Source: Armillaria gallica
Taxonomy: Eukaryota; Basidiomycota; Agaricomycetes; Agaricales; Physalacriaceae
Direction of reading: 5' to 3'
Assembly: GCA_037576215.1 (NCBI GenBank)
Contig: JBANDB010000001.1
Span: 744,001-808,000, forward strand
Length of the DNA: 64,000 nt
Position numbers and translations under genes: made by a program. How positions within the stretch are numbered: position 1 is the stretch's first letter; each line of letters begins with the position of its first letter. Of the stretch, positions 45,322 to 56,766 are shown one piece after another. The notes beneath the pieces are model-generated. The model searched no databases. It saw only the letters and a program-made list of their open reading frames with translations, and had not been told where the DNA came from.

Positions 45322-45880
45322 ATGTGCCGCCGTCGCCAGTGAGCAACTATTCACAGTCGCATCTGTTCTACTCCTCAGCCCTGCGCAGTGTTAGGGAAGT
45401 CTACCTCAGATGCGGCCATGCCATCAACCTTGTACGCCCTTTATATTTTGACGTACCCGCATTTACTGATCGCTGCTAACTCAGCCTGAAACAATTGTAC
45501 GACAATTGCTACACAACATTCAACTTCCTCTCATTATTCGCGTCTGACACCTTTCCGAGGTTCGATGTGAGGATTCGCACTGCAAGTTTAGTCTCTTTCA
45601 TCCCAAGAGCTGCAAACCGCCAACTTGTCTGCAGACCTGTAGGCAATAGTATGTCTGCACTGGCTCACCCTAAGCACTTTCTTCTTAACCCCGATTTTCT
45701 AGTCATCTCTATCCCGAGCAATATTGTGCGAGAATTTTAACGACCTTACTGTTCTTTGACACTAGCATCTGTTGCAGCTCCCAACATCAATGGGTATTGT
45801 TCCTTCTGTCGCCAGGCGATGCGAGGCCCAAGCTACCTTCAATAAGCAGGGATTGTGTCATTACTTATTTGTATCGTTGA
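45322..45880 (+). CDS. Small cysteine-rich protein, five exons (unit 3 copy)
   Basis: Exons 45322-45338, 45389-45431, 45485-45496, 45560-45648 and 45703-45880 join to 113 codons including the stop (112 residues). Introns are 50, 53, 63 and 54 nt, all GT..AG. It reads MCRRRHVREVYLRCGHAINL, then PETI, RCEDSHCKF, PPTCLQTCRQY and LYPEQY. All seven N-terminal cysteines are kept although this unit is the most diverged; the tryptophan of TCWQ is arginine here. An open frame and four working splice pairs after this much divergence suggest past or present selection. Confidence 0.6.
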
Positions 45881-48060
45881 CTGATAGTCAATAGTTACAA
45901 CGATTTGATCACTGGACCATACGACAAGCGGCCCGACTCGAAGTTTAGTAGTACTAGTTTTTTGGACACGAAGACTTGCCTGGACTCTGTAAAGCAGATT
46001 AAACTGTGAATAGTACAAGCCAGTGTATTTATGCTACGGCATGCTGATGGCATTCACTATAACTTGTATGAATGCGTCGCAACTTTACTTTTAAGCACTG
46101 GATAATTCTGTTCCTGATCTCAGATCGGCATCAATTGTTGAAATTTGAAATTGAGTCGATCAGATTCAATCTTCAAGTTGGATGGTTGTTGCCGTTGGTC
46201 GCACTTCTGGAACGACTGGGAGGACGTATATTTATCCCACCAATTACTCGGACCAAACCATAACCTGCACCTTAGCGCCTAATCAGCTTGCAGTAGCATT
46301 TCGGAGCCCCCATGCCCGACCAGCCGTAGAAACTCTCTGGAATTGTCCGTGTTAACTATAGTCTGGCACCCTCAGAGTCAGTCTATCCCAGAACTTAGGA
46401 TCAATAGTAGATTACCGCTGTTTGGGCACAGCTTGATAGTTGTATGTGTTTTGCACGAGAGAACAGAGTGATTTGGACCTAGTCATATACCATGTATCAG
46501 GGACTTGAAGACGCGTTTGTGAATGGTTTACAGCTATTTATGTGAGCTCGGGGGCTCTTAAACTCGCTTGAAGTCCTCAAGACACGCTTTATGATGAAGT
46601 CCGAGCCTTCTTTCATCACCCGCAAACGCCTGACTCCTGTCAAGCTATAAGAGGTCCAGAGGGCAGCATGTTGAAGTTACAGTTCCGTCATTTACTCTAA
46701 ACACCACAGTATATGTCTGAAATATCAACATCACAGGCTGTGCCTTCTAACACTCCCACATACCAAATCCCGATAAGTACGATTTTACAGCTGTTTACAT
46801 ACACCTTGACTTCCATGTATGATAAAAGAAAGCTGCGATTTCGTCATAAACAAGGTTTGAGGGACTTTGAGGACATAAAAGGGTCTCAGAAAACACTGAA
46901 ATCGATGTCTTCTCGCGCACGAAACACATGCAACTGTCACATGTCGAGCTTCATGCACTATGAAAGCAGCTGTAAAATTCCACTTAGGCACAATTGTAGA
47001 TTTAACCTGCTAAATTTTGCACAACTAGTAGAATCATTTGACGGATGGTCCGAGTCGGTTTATGGAAGATAAATAGATGCGCCCGAAATCCGAACTTCAA
47101 AGTGCTTATGATTTTATGGTAATGTTATTACTTACTCGGCGCTGATGGCGCTAACGAATTCCAGCGCCTGCTTTTTCCATAGACTATCCCCGATTAAACT
47201 ATGGTTGCAAAATGAAGAAGGCAGTACCATATAGTAAGCTCTGGTATGCCTCATGGCGCCGAGAAGTCAGCTCTCAGGGTTGTTGAAATCTCGATATCAT
47301 CTCAGGCCTGAATGAGTCTGAATCACGTATGCGTACAGAGCCTCGAGTATTGAAACAACAGGCGGAAAGTTCCTCCTGGTTCTGATTCCTGTATATATAG
47401 AGATATCGGTCATTATACCATCCCATCCGCTTTTTTGATCGTCCAACAGGGGAAATTTTCTCAATTTCCCGGGATTGTTTTTCCTTTCTTCATATGGCTT
47501 CTGTTCATCCAGCTTTCTGGTAACCGCAAGCGCTTCATTTCACATGAGTAGCCTCGCGATCCTCGTGGACCAGTTCTTCCCGAGCAAAGAGCTCGCTACA
47601 CTGGACGAGTCATCAAGACGAACATAATAATTCGAATAAAACGAACTTGCGAGAACTCATTTTGTTCTGTCGATGAAATAAAGAGACTCTCGGATCTTCT
47701 GAGATAAACTCGAACCAGTCTGACGAGGGATGGAATAACGACCGTTGCCTTTTCAGTGCCAGGTTGGCTGGATCGAGCCTACTACTGCGGATACACCTGT
47801 CAGCTATTCACTTCGCAATATCAGAAGGACCCCCTCAAGCGAATGACACGCATTGTTTTCAATGTGGTATTTGAACATTGAAATGAATTGCGATTTTTAT
47901 AACATACAGGCGAAAGCGGTACGTACACATCAAAAAAAGGCATGCATACGAAACATCCCAGAAGAATAACGAACGTCGGACCAAAATGGATCCGTGAAAA
48001 GAAAGCAGATAGTTGTGCCCAGGTCAGTGGCGCATTTTTAAATTGTGATGATGACAAACA
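45881..48060. repeat. P segment, unit 3, without Helitron or GATA insert
   Basis: Homologous to 8,730-9,594 plus 12,524-14,340. The Helitron site reads ATAAGTACGATTTTACAG (near 46,779), nine bases shorter than in unit 2. No intact gene is seen; a short minus-strand piece at 47,821-48,063 matches 14,180-14,371. Confidence 0.45.
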
Positions 48061-48489
48061 CACCCGCCAGCAACAAGATCAAAACACCCGCAGGTAGTTC
48101 TGCAACTTCCCTGAATCCGACTGTACTAAAACACTGAAAGTCGACCGGGATGGAGTCAGGCGATGGAGTCTTTGGGCGAGGTTTGCTCAGATAGTACGAC
48201 GTAGGAAAAGCAGGTAGAGACGGGGGATTGTGGAGACGAGAACCACAACACCGAGAATTGAGGGTTAAATGCTTGCCCAGGATGACCAACACATGCGCTG
48301 TGAATCAGAGTCCAGTCTTGATGTAGGAATGTTATAGTAGTGGATCCAGCGCTGAGGCGGAACAACGATGGCTGGATGTTAGACCACAGTCATGTCGGAT
48401 CCGCCGGGTGTTTTCCAGAGGCGAGAATGTGATGTTGGAACAAAGGTGCCAACTTTCCCTTGAGAATATAGCGACGGGTCCTAGATTGT

Positions 48490-49026
48490 GCGTAGCGTCT
48501 ACGTAGCTTCGATGACCGGCGTCGCTTCAGAAGGAGGTAATCGAGAACTTGTTTCAGGTAGAGCTGGCTCCATCCAAAGGGGATGATAAAAAAACATCCC
48601 AGCGGCTCTTGGTCATTTTCCCGATTCCTTCACTGCGCCATCAACGGGGGGAAGCGTTCTGCGCCGTGATAAACGTGATGTTGTCTATCCAATCACGAAG
48701 AAACGAGGCCTATTCAATATCCACGGGATACATTCTCCCCTCCTTGAATGATGTAGTTTTTATTACAGCCGTCCCGTGTACGAGATCCCTGATGGGGCTG
48801 AGAGGGCGACGCATGAATTCTGATATCGAGTTTCGATCAGTGTACTATTTGCAACGTTAGGTACGCATCGATCATACGATAGCTGAGTAACGTACCGAGA
48901 GACACTCTGGACGTTCGAGATGTGGGCTTCAGCCGCACTGGGCAATGTCCTTGGTCGATGAGCGGTATGGAAGCGGAGACGGCAGCTGCTATCATTATGA
49001 ATGCCGTGGGTAGTAGATAGCGACAA
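48490..49026 (-). pseudogene. Conserved minus-strand gene fragment, unit 3
   Basis: Counterpart of 14,801-15,354. It keeps AVSASIPLIDQGHCPVRLKP-like sequence and VAN.TLIETRYQNS but with more changes and a deletion. Unrecognised. Confidence 0.35.
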
Positions 49027-49436
49027 TCTCGCTTCCTAGGGCTGCTCTACCGGTTCTCATGGGACAGTTTTGATGTACTATTCCCAGTACATTGTTACCA
49101 ATTTCTGCGGAATGAAGGCTTTTGACGCGCAGGTGCAAAGGCTTTCAGACCGCAAAAAACGGGCGCGCTCCTTGAGCCTCGCTCTATCTTGTATGAAGCT
49201 TAATACTAATACTATTCCTATGGAATCGCCAATGGAACGGTGATACGATTAGGCGTCGCGCTGCGAGCACAGCAACGAACGCAAATTTCTAACCAGAACC
49301 GTTAGGTGTGTATGGAGGATGTCGCGGCAGCACATCCAGGCTGAGTACCAGGCAAAGATGAAGGAAATGTTGCTTGGATTAAGAGTTGTACGCAATTGGA
49401 TAGGGCCATATGAACGGAGTGGACCTTGAGATTCAC

Positions 49437-50240
49437 CCTGCCAAATGGCCCGGGGGGATACGATCCAACGGGTCACTTGATGGGTGCAAACATACTGTCC
49501 TTCGTGGACAGCACGCCCGGGAAGAAGAGCAGCTAGAGAGGGTCAAAAGCCTCAACTACCACGCTAGAGAAGGAGAGTCGGTGGGATGCGGACGTTTTGT
49601 TGATAGGCCGTGAGACGATGACCCCAGTACTAGAGTCGTGGTGGATGGATATGGAGAGGTGTATCGCGCTCCAGGCCAGTGGTAGCAGCGACGACGCATT
49701 TGGCAATCGTAGCTGTAACATTGATTATTCAGTTCGAGATGAGCCGGAGACGGAATATGCGTACCGCATAGACGCGCTGCCAGCACAGAATGGTATTCCC
49801 CGACAGAACTTTCGGCCTGAATGTTGACACGTATCCGGACGTAGCACTTTTTCTGTGACACCTGATATGTCGGCAAAAATGAAGTCGCGCAGTAGATTAC
49901 GGAAACGGGAGAATAGCCAGGCTTCCACCATGGCCATCGAGGAGTGTGTGCTTAGAGTCTGTTGTGCCCTATAAGCTGGTCTTCATTATGAGATTCGTCA
50001 TCTGCGAGAGAAAAAACAAATACGCACCTGTTCCTTTTCTTTAACATCAAAGCCCTGCCATTCCAAGGCTGTAAGAGTCCGCACGCTTCGGTATCAAGTG
50101 AAGGTCAAGCGTGATGATAGATATCGTCGACGTGGTAGTGCCATCCTGTACGCAGCCGTATGTAAGAGAATCCATCCCGATTCCCGAGAGAAGTAAAAAA
50201 AAAACGCACCAAGTTTAGACTGGTCACTGCATCTTCTGAG
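49437..50240 (+). pseudogene. HNH-like promoter and 5' relic, unit 3
   Basis: Hairpin mutated (CCCTGCCAAATGGCCCGGGG), TATA changed to GTGCAAAC; then the 5' part with MRFVICERKNKYAPVPF. No HNH core follows. Confidence 0.4.
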
Positions 50241-50301
50241 GGCCAGATCAACGGATTCGCTAAATGCGTAATAGTATGATTAAGCCAAAGCGCCCCACAC
50301 A
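50241..50301 (-). pseudogene. tRNA-like relic, class 1, T-arm deleted
   Basis: Keeps the 5' two-thirds (GGGGCGCTTTGGCTTAATCA on the minus strand) but the T-arm and box B are lost. Confidence 0.4.
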
Positions 50302-50309
50302 ATCACTTT

Positions 50310-52540
50310 GTTTTCGCACCTTTTATTCAATGACGACTCGACTTGGTGCTATCTAGCTAATCCCTGGTAAACTCATACCCCTCATTCTAATGTAGGGACT
50401 GCTCCACTACTCGACTGTCGACAAGCCTTGCAATAAATAGAACGTATACAAGAGATGAATAGACCGACACATCCTGGCCCCCGGGGTACTACACCTTCGG
50501 GCTTCACACCTTCTTTCTTCAAAACAGCAGCAGAGCCATTATCATGCACCGCCTGTATAGATACACTTTACTCTCTGACTCACGAGACAGCACATCTGAG
50601 AGCCATAGGGTGACCTATTCCAAAGCCAAGGACGACGTCGAAACGCTTAGTGCTTAGTGCTTCACCCATCTCCGATATCCAAGCACACGAGATGACTCGC
50701 ATACGAGTGACCAGATTCTCCCAGAGCGACGGCTAATTGAATCTATGAACCAGGATTGTGACCAACGAATGAGGACGATGAAAGTTTCAGAGCGACTACA
50801 TTCGGAGGGAACAGCGCACTTGAAGGACCGATCAAAGTCTTGCCCACTGGTAGAAGAAGTCGACGGAGGCGAGTCGTCGGAACGTACAGTCCCACATTCT
50901 GTGTCAGAAAGTCGGCGGACTAATGACAGGAGCGGTGAACTTGGGAAATGTAGTTCCGGAATCTTGACAGACTGGGGGGATTCATTAAGTTTCGCCTATA
51001 GTACCAAGTTGGTCGAGAATCTGACCTGCGGTACACGTTATATCACTGTTTAAGGAGAAAGGTACGCGCAATACTTGCAATGTATGATACCTTCATTGCC
51101 TCTTTGACTGTTCTTCTTGACTCGTGCTTCGACAAAAATGATAAATTTGTAGGCATAGAACATCTCGAGCTGAAAAGGTGCAGCACATGATCCACATCTG
51201 GAAGTTCCGAGATTTCGGGCAGGCGCTGATTTCCCTCTGACCATGGGTCTGAGATTACTTTGGGGAGAAATGTGGAGTATGTGGGGAAGAAAAAGTATGT
51301 ATGTGTGGACGTCGTCTTACACGGATGGAAGCTCTTCCCCGCTCCACTCTCCGGCCATTCTCCTGTGAAATACAAGAACGCGTAGATCACCGTGTCCGTG
51401 AAGACGGTTCATACGTTCATGCCCCAGGAGGTAGTCCATCATTCGAAGCGCCCGCATCTTCGGCTCTCCTCCAAATCAACGTCCGTAATAAGCTTGTTCT
51501 CCATACCCAATGTCATCACCATGCTTGCGAGAATGACGAGAAGAAGGCATAAGCTTTCAACTACTGTGTACAGTTAAAGCGGCATCATGCTGATGGGTAC
51601 GAACGCGCGCCCTGAGAAGGTGAATCCTTGTCGAGGCAGGCAGGGTCTTCTGGGATGACAACGATGCTCCGTTGGGCCTGACGTCGACGCTCGCGAGGTA
51701 TGATCATTCGTGATCTGACGCTAGGCTCCGTTGAATGAGATCGAGTACGGTGTACTGGAGCTGACACGTAGCGAGTGTGGTTTGGAACGGGTATCATCGT
51801 TTTAGCTTCGTACCCCGAGTATACTGGGCGAGGCACCCGGGGCACCACTTTACGAAAGGACGTCCAATCCGATCAGAGCACTAGGTCCTTCGATTTCTCG
51901 TTCCTATCTGCTTGATATGTTGGTCAAAAAGAAGGTCGATAGCGACACATTGGTGCTTTCTGCTACAGTACAATGAGTCGGGAATAGCCAGGTAGATATC
52001 TACCAACTCACCTCTGCGCGTCACCGCTTTCTGCCGAATTGTGAGACATCGTCATCCCTCATCGAACTGCCGGCGAGGACAAAGCGTCCGGTCCAAAAAG
52101 CATGTCCGTAATAACGATACCAGCGAATGTCAGCTTGAGAATAAATTCTCGGGCGTACGACAGCGGAGAGTGATGGGTTTTGGGGCAGCAGAAAATATTG
52201 GAAAGCGTGGACGTGATTAGCTTAGGAGACGACGCTCGCATGTAATCATAGGGACTAGTAGCGGAGAAAAGACATCCTTTGTCGACCATGGAAACATATG
52301 TGCAGCGGAATTTACAGGAAGGAAATCTTGACTTCTTAACACCCTAAAGATAACGGTGCAACCAATAGACGGGAGTAACTGAAGTAGACGCGCGCCGTTC
52401 CTTGCACGGCAGATTGTAAGGATCTAGTCGCATTGAAGAAGAATGCCATGTTGGAAAGACATTTGATATTTGAGTAGCACAAGGCTCTAGTCGACGTGTC
52501 CCGTGGTTGAGCTAACTCCAGTGTGTGCTCGGACGAAGAA
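50310..52540. repeat. Q segment, copy 4
   Basis: Closest to copies 1 and 2. Contains the 87-codon minus-strand frame 51,585-51,848 conserved with 36,148-36,435. No recognised gene. Confidence 0.45.
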
Positions 52541-53647
52541 TGGTCGAGATCAATTCTCTAGCACGGAGCTACTCCACCATGTAGCTTCTTCGTCTCATGG
52601 TGGCGTTCCAAGGTGGAGATGCGTCGAGAAGGGTAATATTATTGTGATTCTCCCAGTCGGCGAGCACTCTTTCGAGGAGAATCCGCAAAAGAATGCTTTC
52701 CCGGTGGAGGCCACAATGATATTATCTGAGACTAGTGGGTGTGTCAGCGTGCATATATGCAATGAAAGTCGGTAATCACACGTAAATTCATCTGGACTTT
52801 CATTGAGAGTACCTTCCACGTATGGCGCGTGACGCGTTGTGGTGCCGCGTCTGCTAAGCAGAAGTTAATGACGGAAGAACACAAAGAGAAGAGAAGAGAA
52901 GACGCACTGGCTCTAAGCTTGATATATTCTGTGATTGAAGCCCCAGCCTTCTGTTATCTGTACCATTAACAGCGTAAGCCATACCATCGTTGCACCGCCC
53001 CGCGGTGCCTTTTCTTCGCTGGGCATGAGTATCCATATATGCGAACAGATTGGCACATACGAGGTGATTGGAGAACGATATGAGCTTCGGAAACAGGATT
53101 CGCGACATTGGACGAAAATGTGCATCTATGATAACTACAGTTAGGTCGGTTGTATGACACGTCAATTGGGGTTCATACCATAGAAAAGAAGGTGCACCAT
53201 ATGCATCAGCGTTGATAAGATCGTCCTGCACGATGAACGATAGGCGGAGGAACTATGTCGCTTCCGTGATGATAGCAGAGAAAGAGGAGGTTCGGCAAAC
53301 ACCGAGCACCACGACCTTGGTGCTATGGCTCTCCGTTCTTCCATGTGGTCCATTTTACTCTCAAAATCTCATGCACGGGATACCACTGAGGATTTTGTTC
53401 GCAAGTTCGTTCCATTCAGCAAGACTATTGGCTTTGTCAATTGAACTAATAGCATGGGCCTAATTTGCGTGTTACTTGCGTGTTCTTTCGGAGTTTTTCT
53501 CTCATTCGTTCACTTTACCTTCGTATTGCCGGCCCCAAATTGAATGGCAAAAAGACCATTAATGTCGGACTCCCGGATAATATCCGCCTCGATCGCCCCA
53601 GCTATTCCATTCAACTCCGGCAGACTTTTTCTTAGTCACAGAAAAAC
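52541..53647 (+). repeat. Upstream part of the glutathione transferase duplication, copy 1
   Basis: Homologous to about 58,510-59,702 in order and orientation, including the CCACCA/TGGTGG repeat at 52,574-52,603. No gene is seen ahead of the pseudogene. Confidence 0.6.
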
Positions 53648-54329
53648 ATGATTACTCCGAGCTACGATATCCCCTCCAAGATAGTAGATTCCCCGGGAAC
53701 TGAAACCGCCTCGCGTGCCAAGTACGCGTGTATTCTAGCGTCACAGGCACATCTCGCAACCGGCTAGGATTGTTCGACTTTCCAGGTACTGCCTAAACCT
53801 CAAAACCTGCCGTACCAGACTGTCTATGTCGAGCCTAATATCGAAAGTGTCGCCAAAAACTTGGTGACATCCCACCGGCCTGCGGCCAGACGGAGCGTCC
53901 CCCAAAAATACGATTCCCACAATCCGGACCACTTCACGGGCGCCGTACTCTCCAACTCGCCTGCCATAGCCGCCTACCTCGACAAGACCTACCCTTCCTC
54001 CGGCCTCGTGCTCATTCCCGCCGGAACGACGGACCTTCAGTCCGCCTTCACCGATGCGTTGATGAGGATTTCGAGCATCCCGGGTGCCGCATTTTTATGA
54101 CAACATGGTTGTGAAAATAACCGACCGGAGGACAGCGCCTATGAGAGAAAGGTTTGCCTGTGTTTATACATTGAAAGCCCCGGATAGCGAAGAACAGGAG
54201 AAAACGTGGGAGGCCACGAAAGAGAATCTGAGAAAGATGAACAAGTGGTTCGAAGGATATGAGGGCGACTTTGTTATAGGCGATGGACCTTGTTTCGCGG
54301 ACACGGTGATTGGTGCATTTCTAATTTGA
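53648..54329 (+). pseudogene. Glutathione S-transferase-like pseudogene
   Basis: Exon 1 reads MITPSYDIPSKIVDSPGT and ends at a GTACGC donor, as in the intact copy at 59,703. After the intron, the run AAAAAC of the intact copy is AAAAC here, giving a frameshift just after YCLNLK. A second frame change lies near 54,070-54,105, and the gene stops early after FADTVIGAFLI, lacking the last ~35 codons. Regions with TYPSSGLVLIPAGTTDLQSAFTDA and RKMNKWFEGYEGDFVIGDGP are still easy to recognise. It is a decayed tandem duplicate. Confidence 0.85.
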
Positions 54330-55509
54330 TATCGATGCTTTGGTTTACTCGCTCATTGCAGAGGAAATCAATTGTTCTAGACGTTAAGCGCTGTTTGCTC
54401 CTAGTCCGCCGAATTGGATAATCTCGTCCTTGAGCGCGTATCAGTGCCATGCTGGAGTGATTCAGAGTTGGACTTCATTTATCTCTAAATATACCCTGGC
54501 TTAAGATTCACCCAGGCGCTGATGAACACTCGGGTCTCCATTGGTGCAATTCAGAGATCTGTTCGAGGAACTTCGTCGCGATGCTACGACGCTTCCACTT
54601 CTTCTTTCCTCCCGAGTCCTTACCCCCCTCCTTCTAATTATTCGGCGATAATCAATACGAGTCCTTGAGCGGCTTCTCGATGGTCTCTTCGATCCATAGT
54701 CTTCATGACGGTGTCACTGGGACGTCAAAATCAGTCATTTATCATACTGTCGAACTGAGATTCCTCGTCTAGCCAAGAGATTCCCCTCGGGGATGTCGGC
54801 GCTGCTCATATATTTCCTTCGGCAGTACAATCAATAGGACATTCTTCATCCAGTGCTGGACTTCTTAAAAATTCGAAGATCAGGGCCAATTTTTATCCCA
54901 ATCAATGCTGGTTTGAAGATCACTGAAGCGCTTTATGATCTTACCTCGTGGTCGGAATAGCCACCTGATTGATTTTCGGGCAGTGTCTTGGCGCGTACCT
55001 ATTCTCTAGAGTCTACAGCACCTTCCCGGACAAAACTCTTCATTTTGCGTTGGGGTGCGTGCTGAGCGGCGCGAGTGTGGGTGGAATAGGTTCGATCTTA
55101 TCCCTGTTTCGACTCTCGATACATGCGCACTCGCCTGATTCCTCCTTCCATTCTGTAGATGCATTGAGAAGCTTAAATCCCATGCTTTCCGTCAAAGATT
55201 CGCGACCTTTTGTTGGTGCATCATCATTTTTCTAACATTCCGTCGTCAAGGCGTGGCTTATTTCGAATCAGTATCTGCCGAGGAGCCAATAAGAGGTACC
55301 GTTGATAGATCAAGAACCTTAGGGTGTTCACAGTTCCAGTAGGGATTCTAGGTACAGGCTATTTTCTATCTCTTAGCGACGATGTGCGCTGTGATGGTCT
55401 CAAAGACAATAGATTATCTGGTCCAACCTTTGTCCTATTCTTGAGTCTGCGAAAGCTGCATATATGAAGCAACAAACAAGCGTCTTTTCTCATATACTGC
55501 CCTCCGCTC
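54330..55509. other. Intergenic, nothing recognised
   Basis: One 88-codon plus-strand frame (54,969-55,235) has hydrophobic stretches but no recognised domain or splice partners. I see no repeat shared with the units. Confidence 0.4.
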
Positions 55510-56766
55510 ATGCCTACTACTATGGGAGGCCCGCCGCCTGACCTTTCCCAAGATGATACGAGGGCTATAGTTGACATGCTTGACACGTGTCTGAATCTCA
55601 TCATTCTGCAAGCCTTATTGCACGGTGAGTCTGCACCCTGTCCCTGAAGCGTCTCTGTTAAATATTCCCTTCGAAGGTCTATACACTGGCATCGTAGCAG
55701 TCACTTTATGGACTACATGTATGTTGACTTCCGATCCTCATCAAACCAGTCGGAGATTCATTAAATCTTATTACAGACACTTCTACGAAGCGGGTACACA
55801 ATACATTCCTGCGTACCATCATCATCCTGCTTTATTTGCTCTCGACGATGGCATTTGCCATAAGCTGGGCCTTTGAGCGTCGTACATTCATTGAGTACGG
55901 CTACAATTATTACAGCGTGTTCAGAGCATTCACGGACGACGGCCCGTGGTGGAGAGCATGTTATTTCATCAACAGTATCACCGGTGGCATAAGCACAATT
56001 CTTGTCGATGTCGCTCTGGTGTGTTAACTCATACAGTTTAGTCAATCAAACATGGCTGACTCGTAGCAGATGTGGCGTTGCTGGACGCTCTGGGATCGCC
56101 AATGGTGGGTGATTCTCATACCAATGATGTGTGCCGTGGTCGGGGCTGGTGAGTACATGTTGTCACTTTCAGATATACTGAACCAACTGTCCCAGTCATG
56201 AAAGGCATGCAAATGTTCAGTGATATTCACGTTCTCTTGCTCAGCGGCAACATGAACGAATAGGTGGCACAAATTGACTGGCCGTTGATCTATTCGCTGA
56301 TGACACTTGCGACGAACCTCATGTGTACGCTTTTCATTGTGTATCGCATTATTCACTTTTCGCAGAGGATATTCTTATTCCGAAACATAATTTCGGCGAT
56401 GATCGAGTCCTCTGCCATTTACTCGCTGGCGATGATTGTGTACCTGATTCTTGTGGGGAGGAATCTGATGTCTGCCAGTTATGCGGATATAGTCGTGGCG
56501 TACAGTAAGGTCAAGATCAGATCTCTGGATTGGTTTACGTTCTGTGACTGAATGTCATCATATAACAGGGTATTGCACCGACGTTCCTGGTGCTACGTGT
56601 GGCGACCGGGTCAACATCCAGCTCTGATGATGAGGAGTCGACCAATTCCAGACCTTTGTCGGACATTAACTTCAGGCCCATGGGGGAAGAAGATACTAGC
56701 TCTTCCAACCCCAGTGACCAGAGCGTCTCAGGATCTCACGGAACACGCACGACCGAAAATGTATGA
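55510..56766 (+). CDS. Multi-spanning membrane protein gene with one in-frame stop
   Basis: Six exons can be joined: 55510-55624, 55677-55718, 55777-56018, 56070-56148 (or from 56067), 56196-56509 and 56569-56766, giving 330 codons. Introns are 47-59 nt with GT..AG; the last donor must be GTCAAG at 56,510, because the stronger-looking GTAAGG at 56,505 breaks the frame. The protein has about seven hydrophobic segments (TM1 about 27-52, TM2 about 64-83, TM3 about 113-135, then WVILIPMMCAVVGAVMKGM, LIYSLMTLATNLMCTLFIVY, IISAMIESSAIYSLAMIVYL and IAPTFLVLRVATG) and a polar serine-rich tail. Motifs WRCWTLWDRQW, GPWWRACYFINSITGG, SSAIYSLA and VGRNLMSA are typical of a big agaricomycete orphan family of unknown role. 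Codon 182 is TAG (56,261-56,263) in the loop after TM4; nothing else is broken, so this may be a very young pseudogene, a sequence error, or a C-to-T change from CAG. Confidence 0.7.

Larger units (their letters stand above)
38297..52540 (+). repeat. Unit 3 of a long direct repeat
   Basis: Order: HNH-like pseudogene (38,297-40,030), unrecognised segment to about 40,460, a private stretch with several tRNA-like relics (40,460-41,760), Q segment (41,780-43,400), P segment (about 44,130-50,240), second Q segment (50,310-52,540). The most diverged of the three units; it lacks F-box sequence. Confidence 0.7.

Noticed and set aside
54969..55235. An 88-codon plus-strand frame with hydrophobic stretches
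   Set aside because: No domain, no splice partners and no repeat copy support it.
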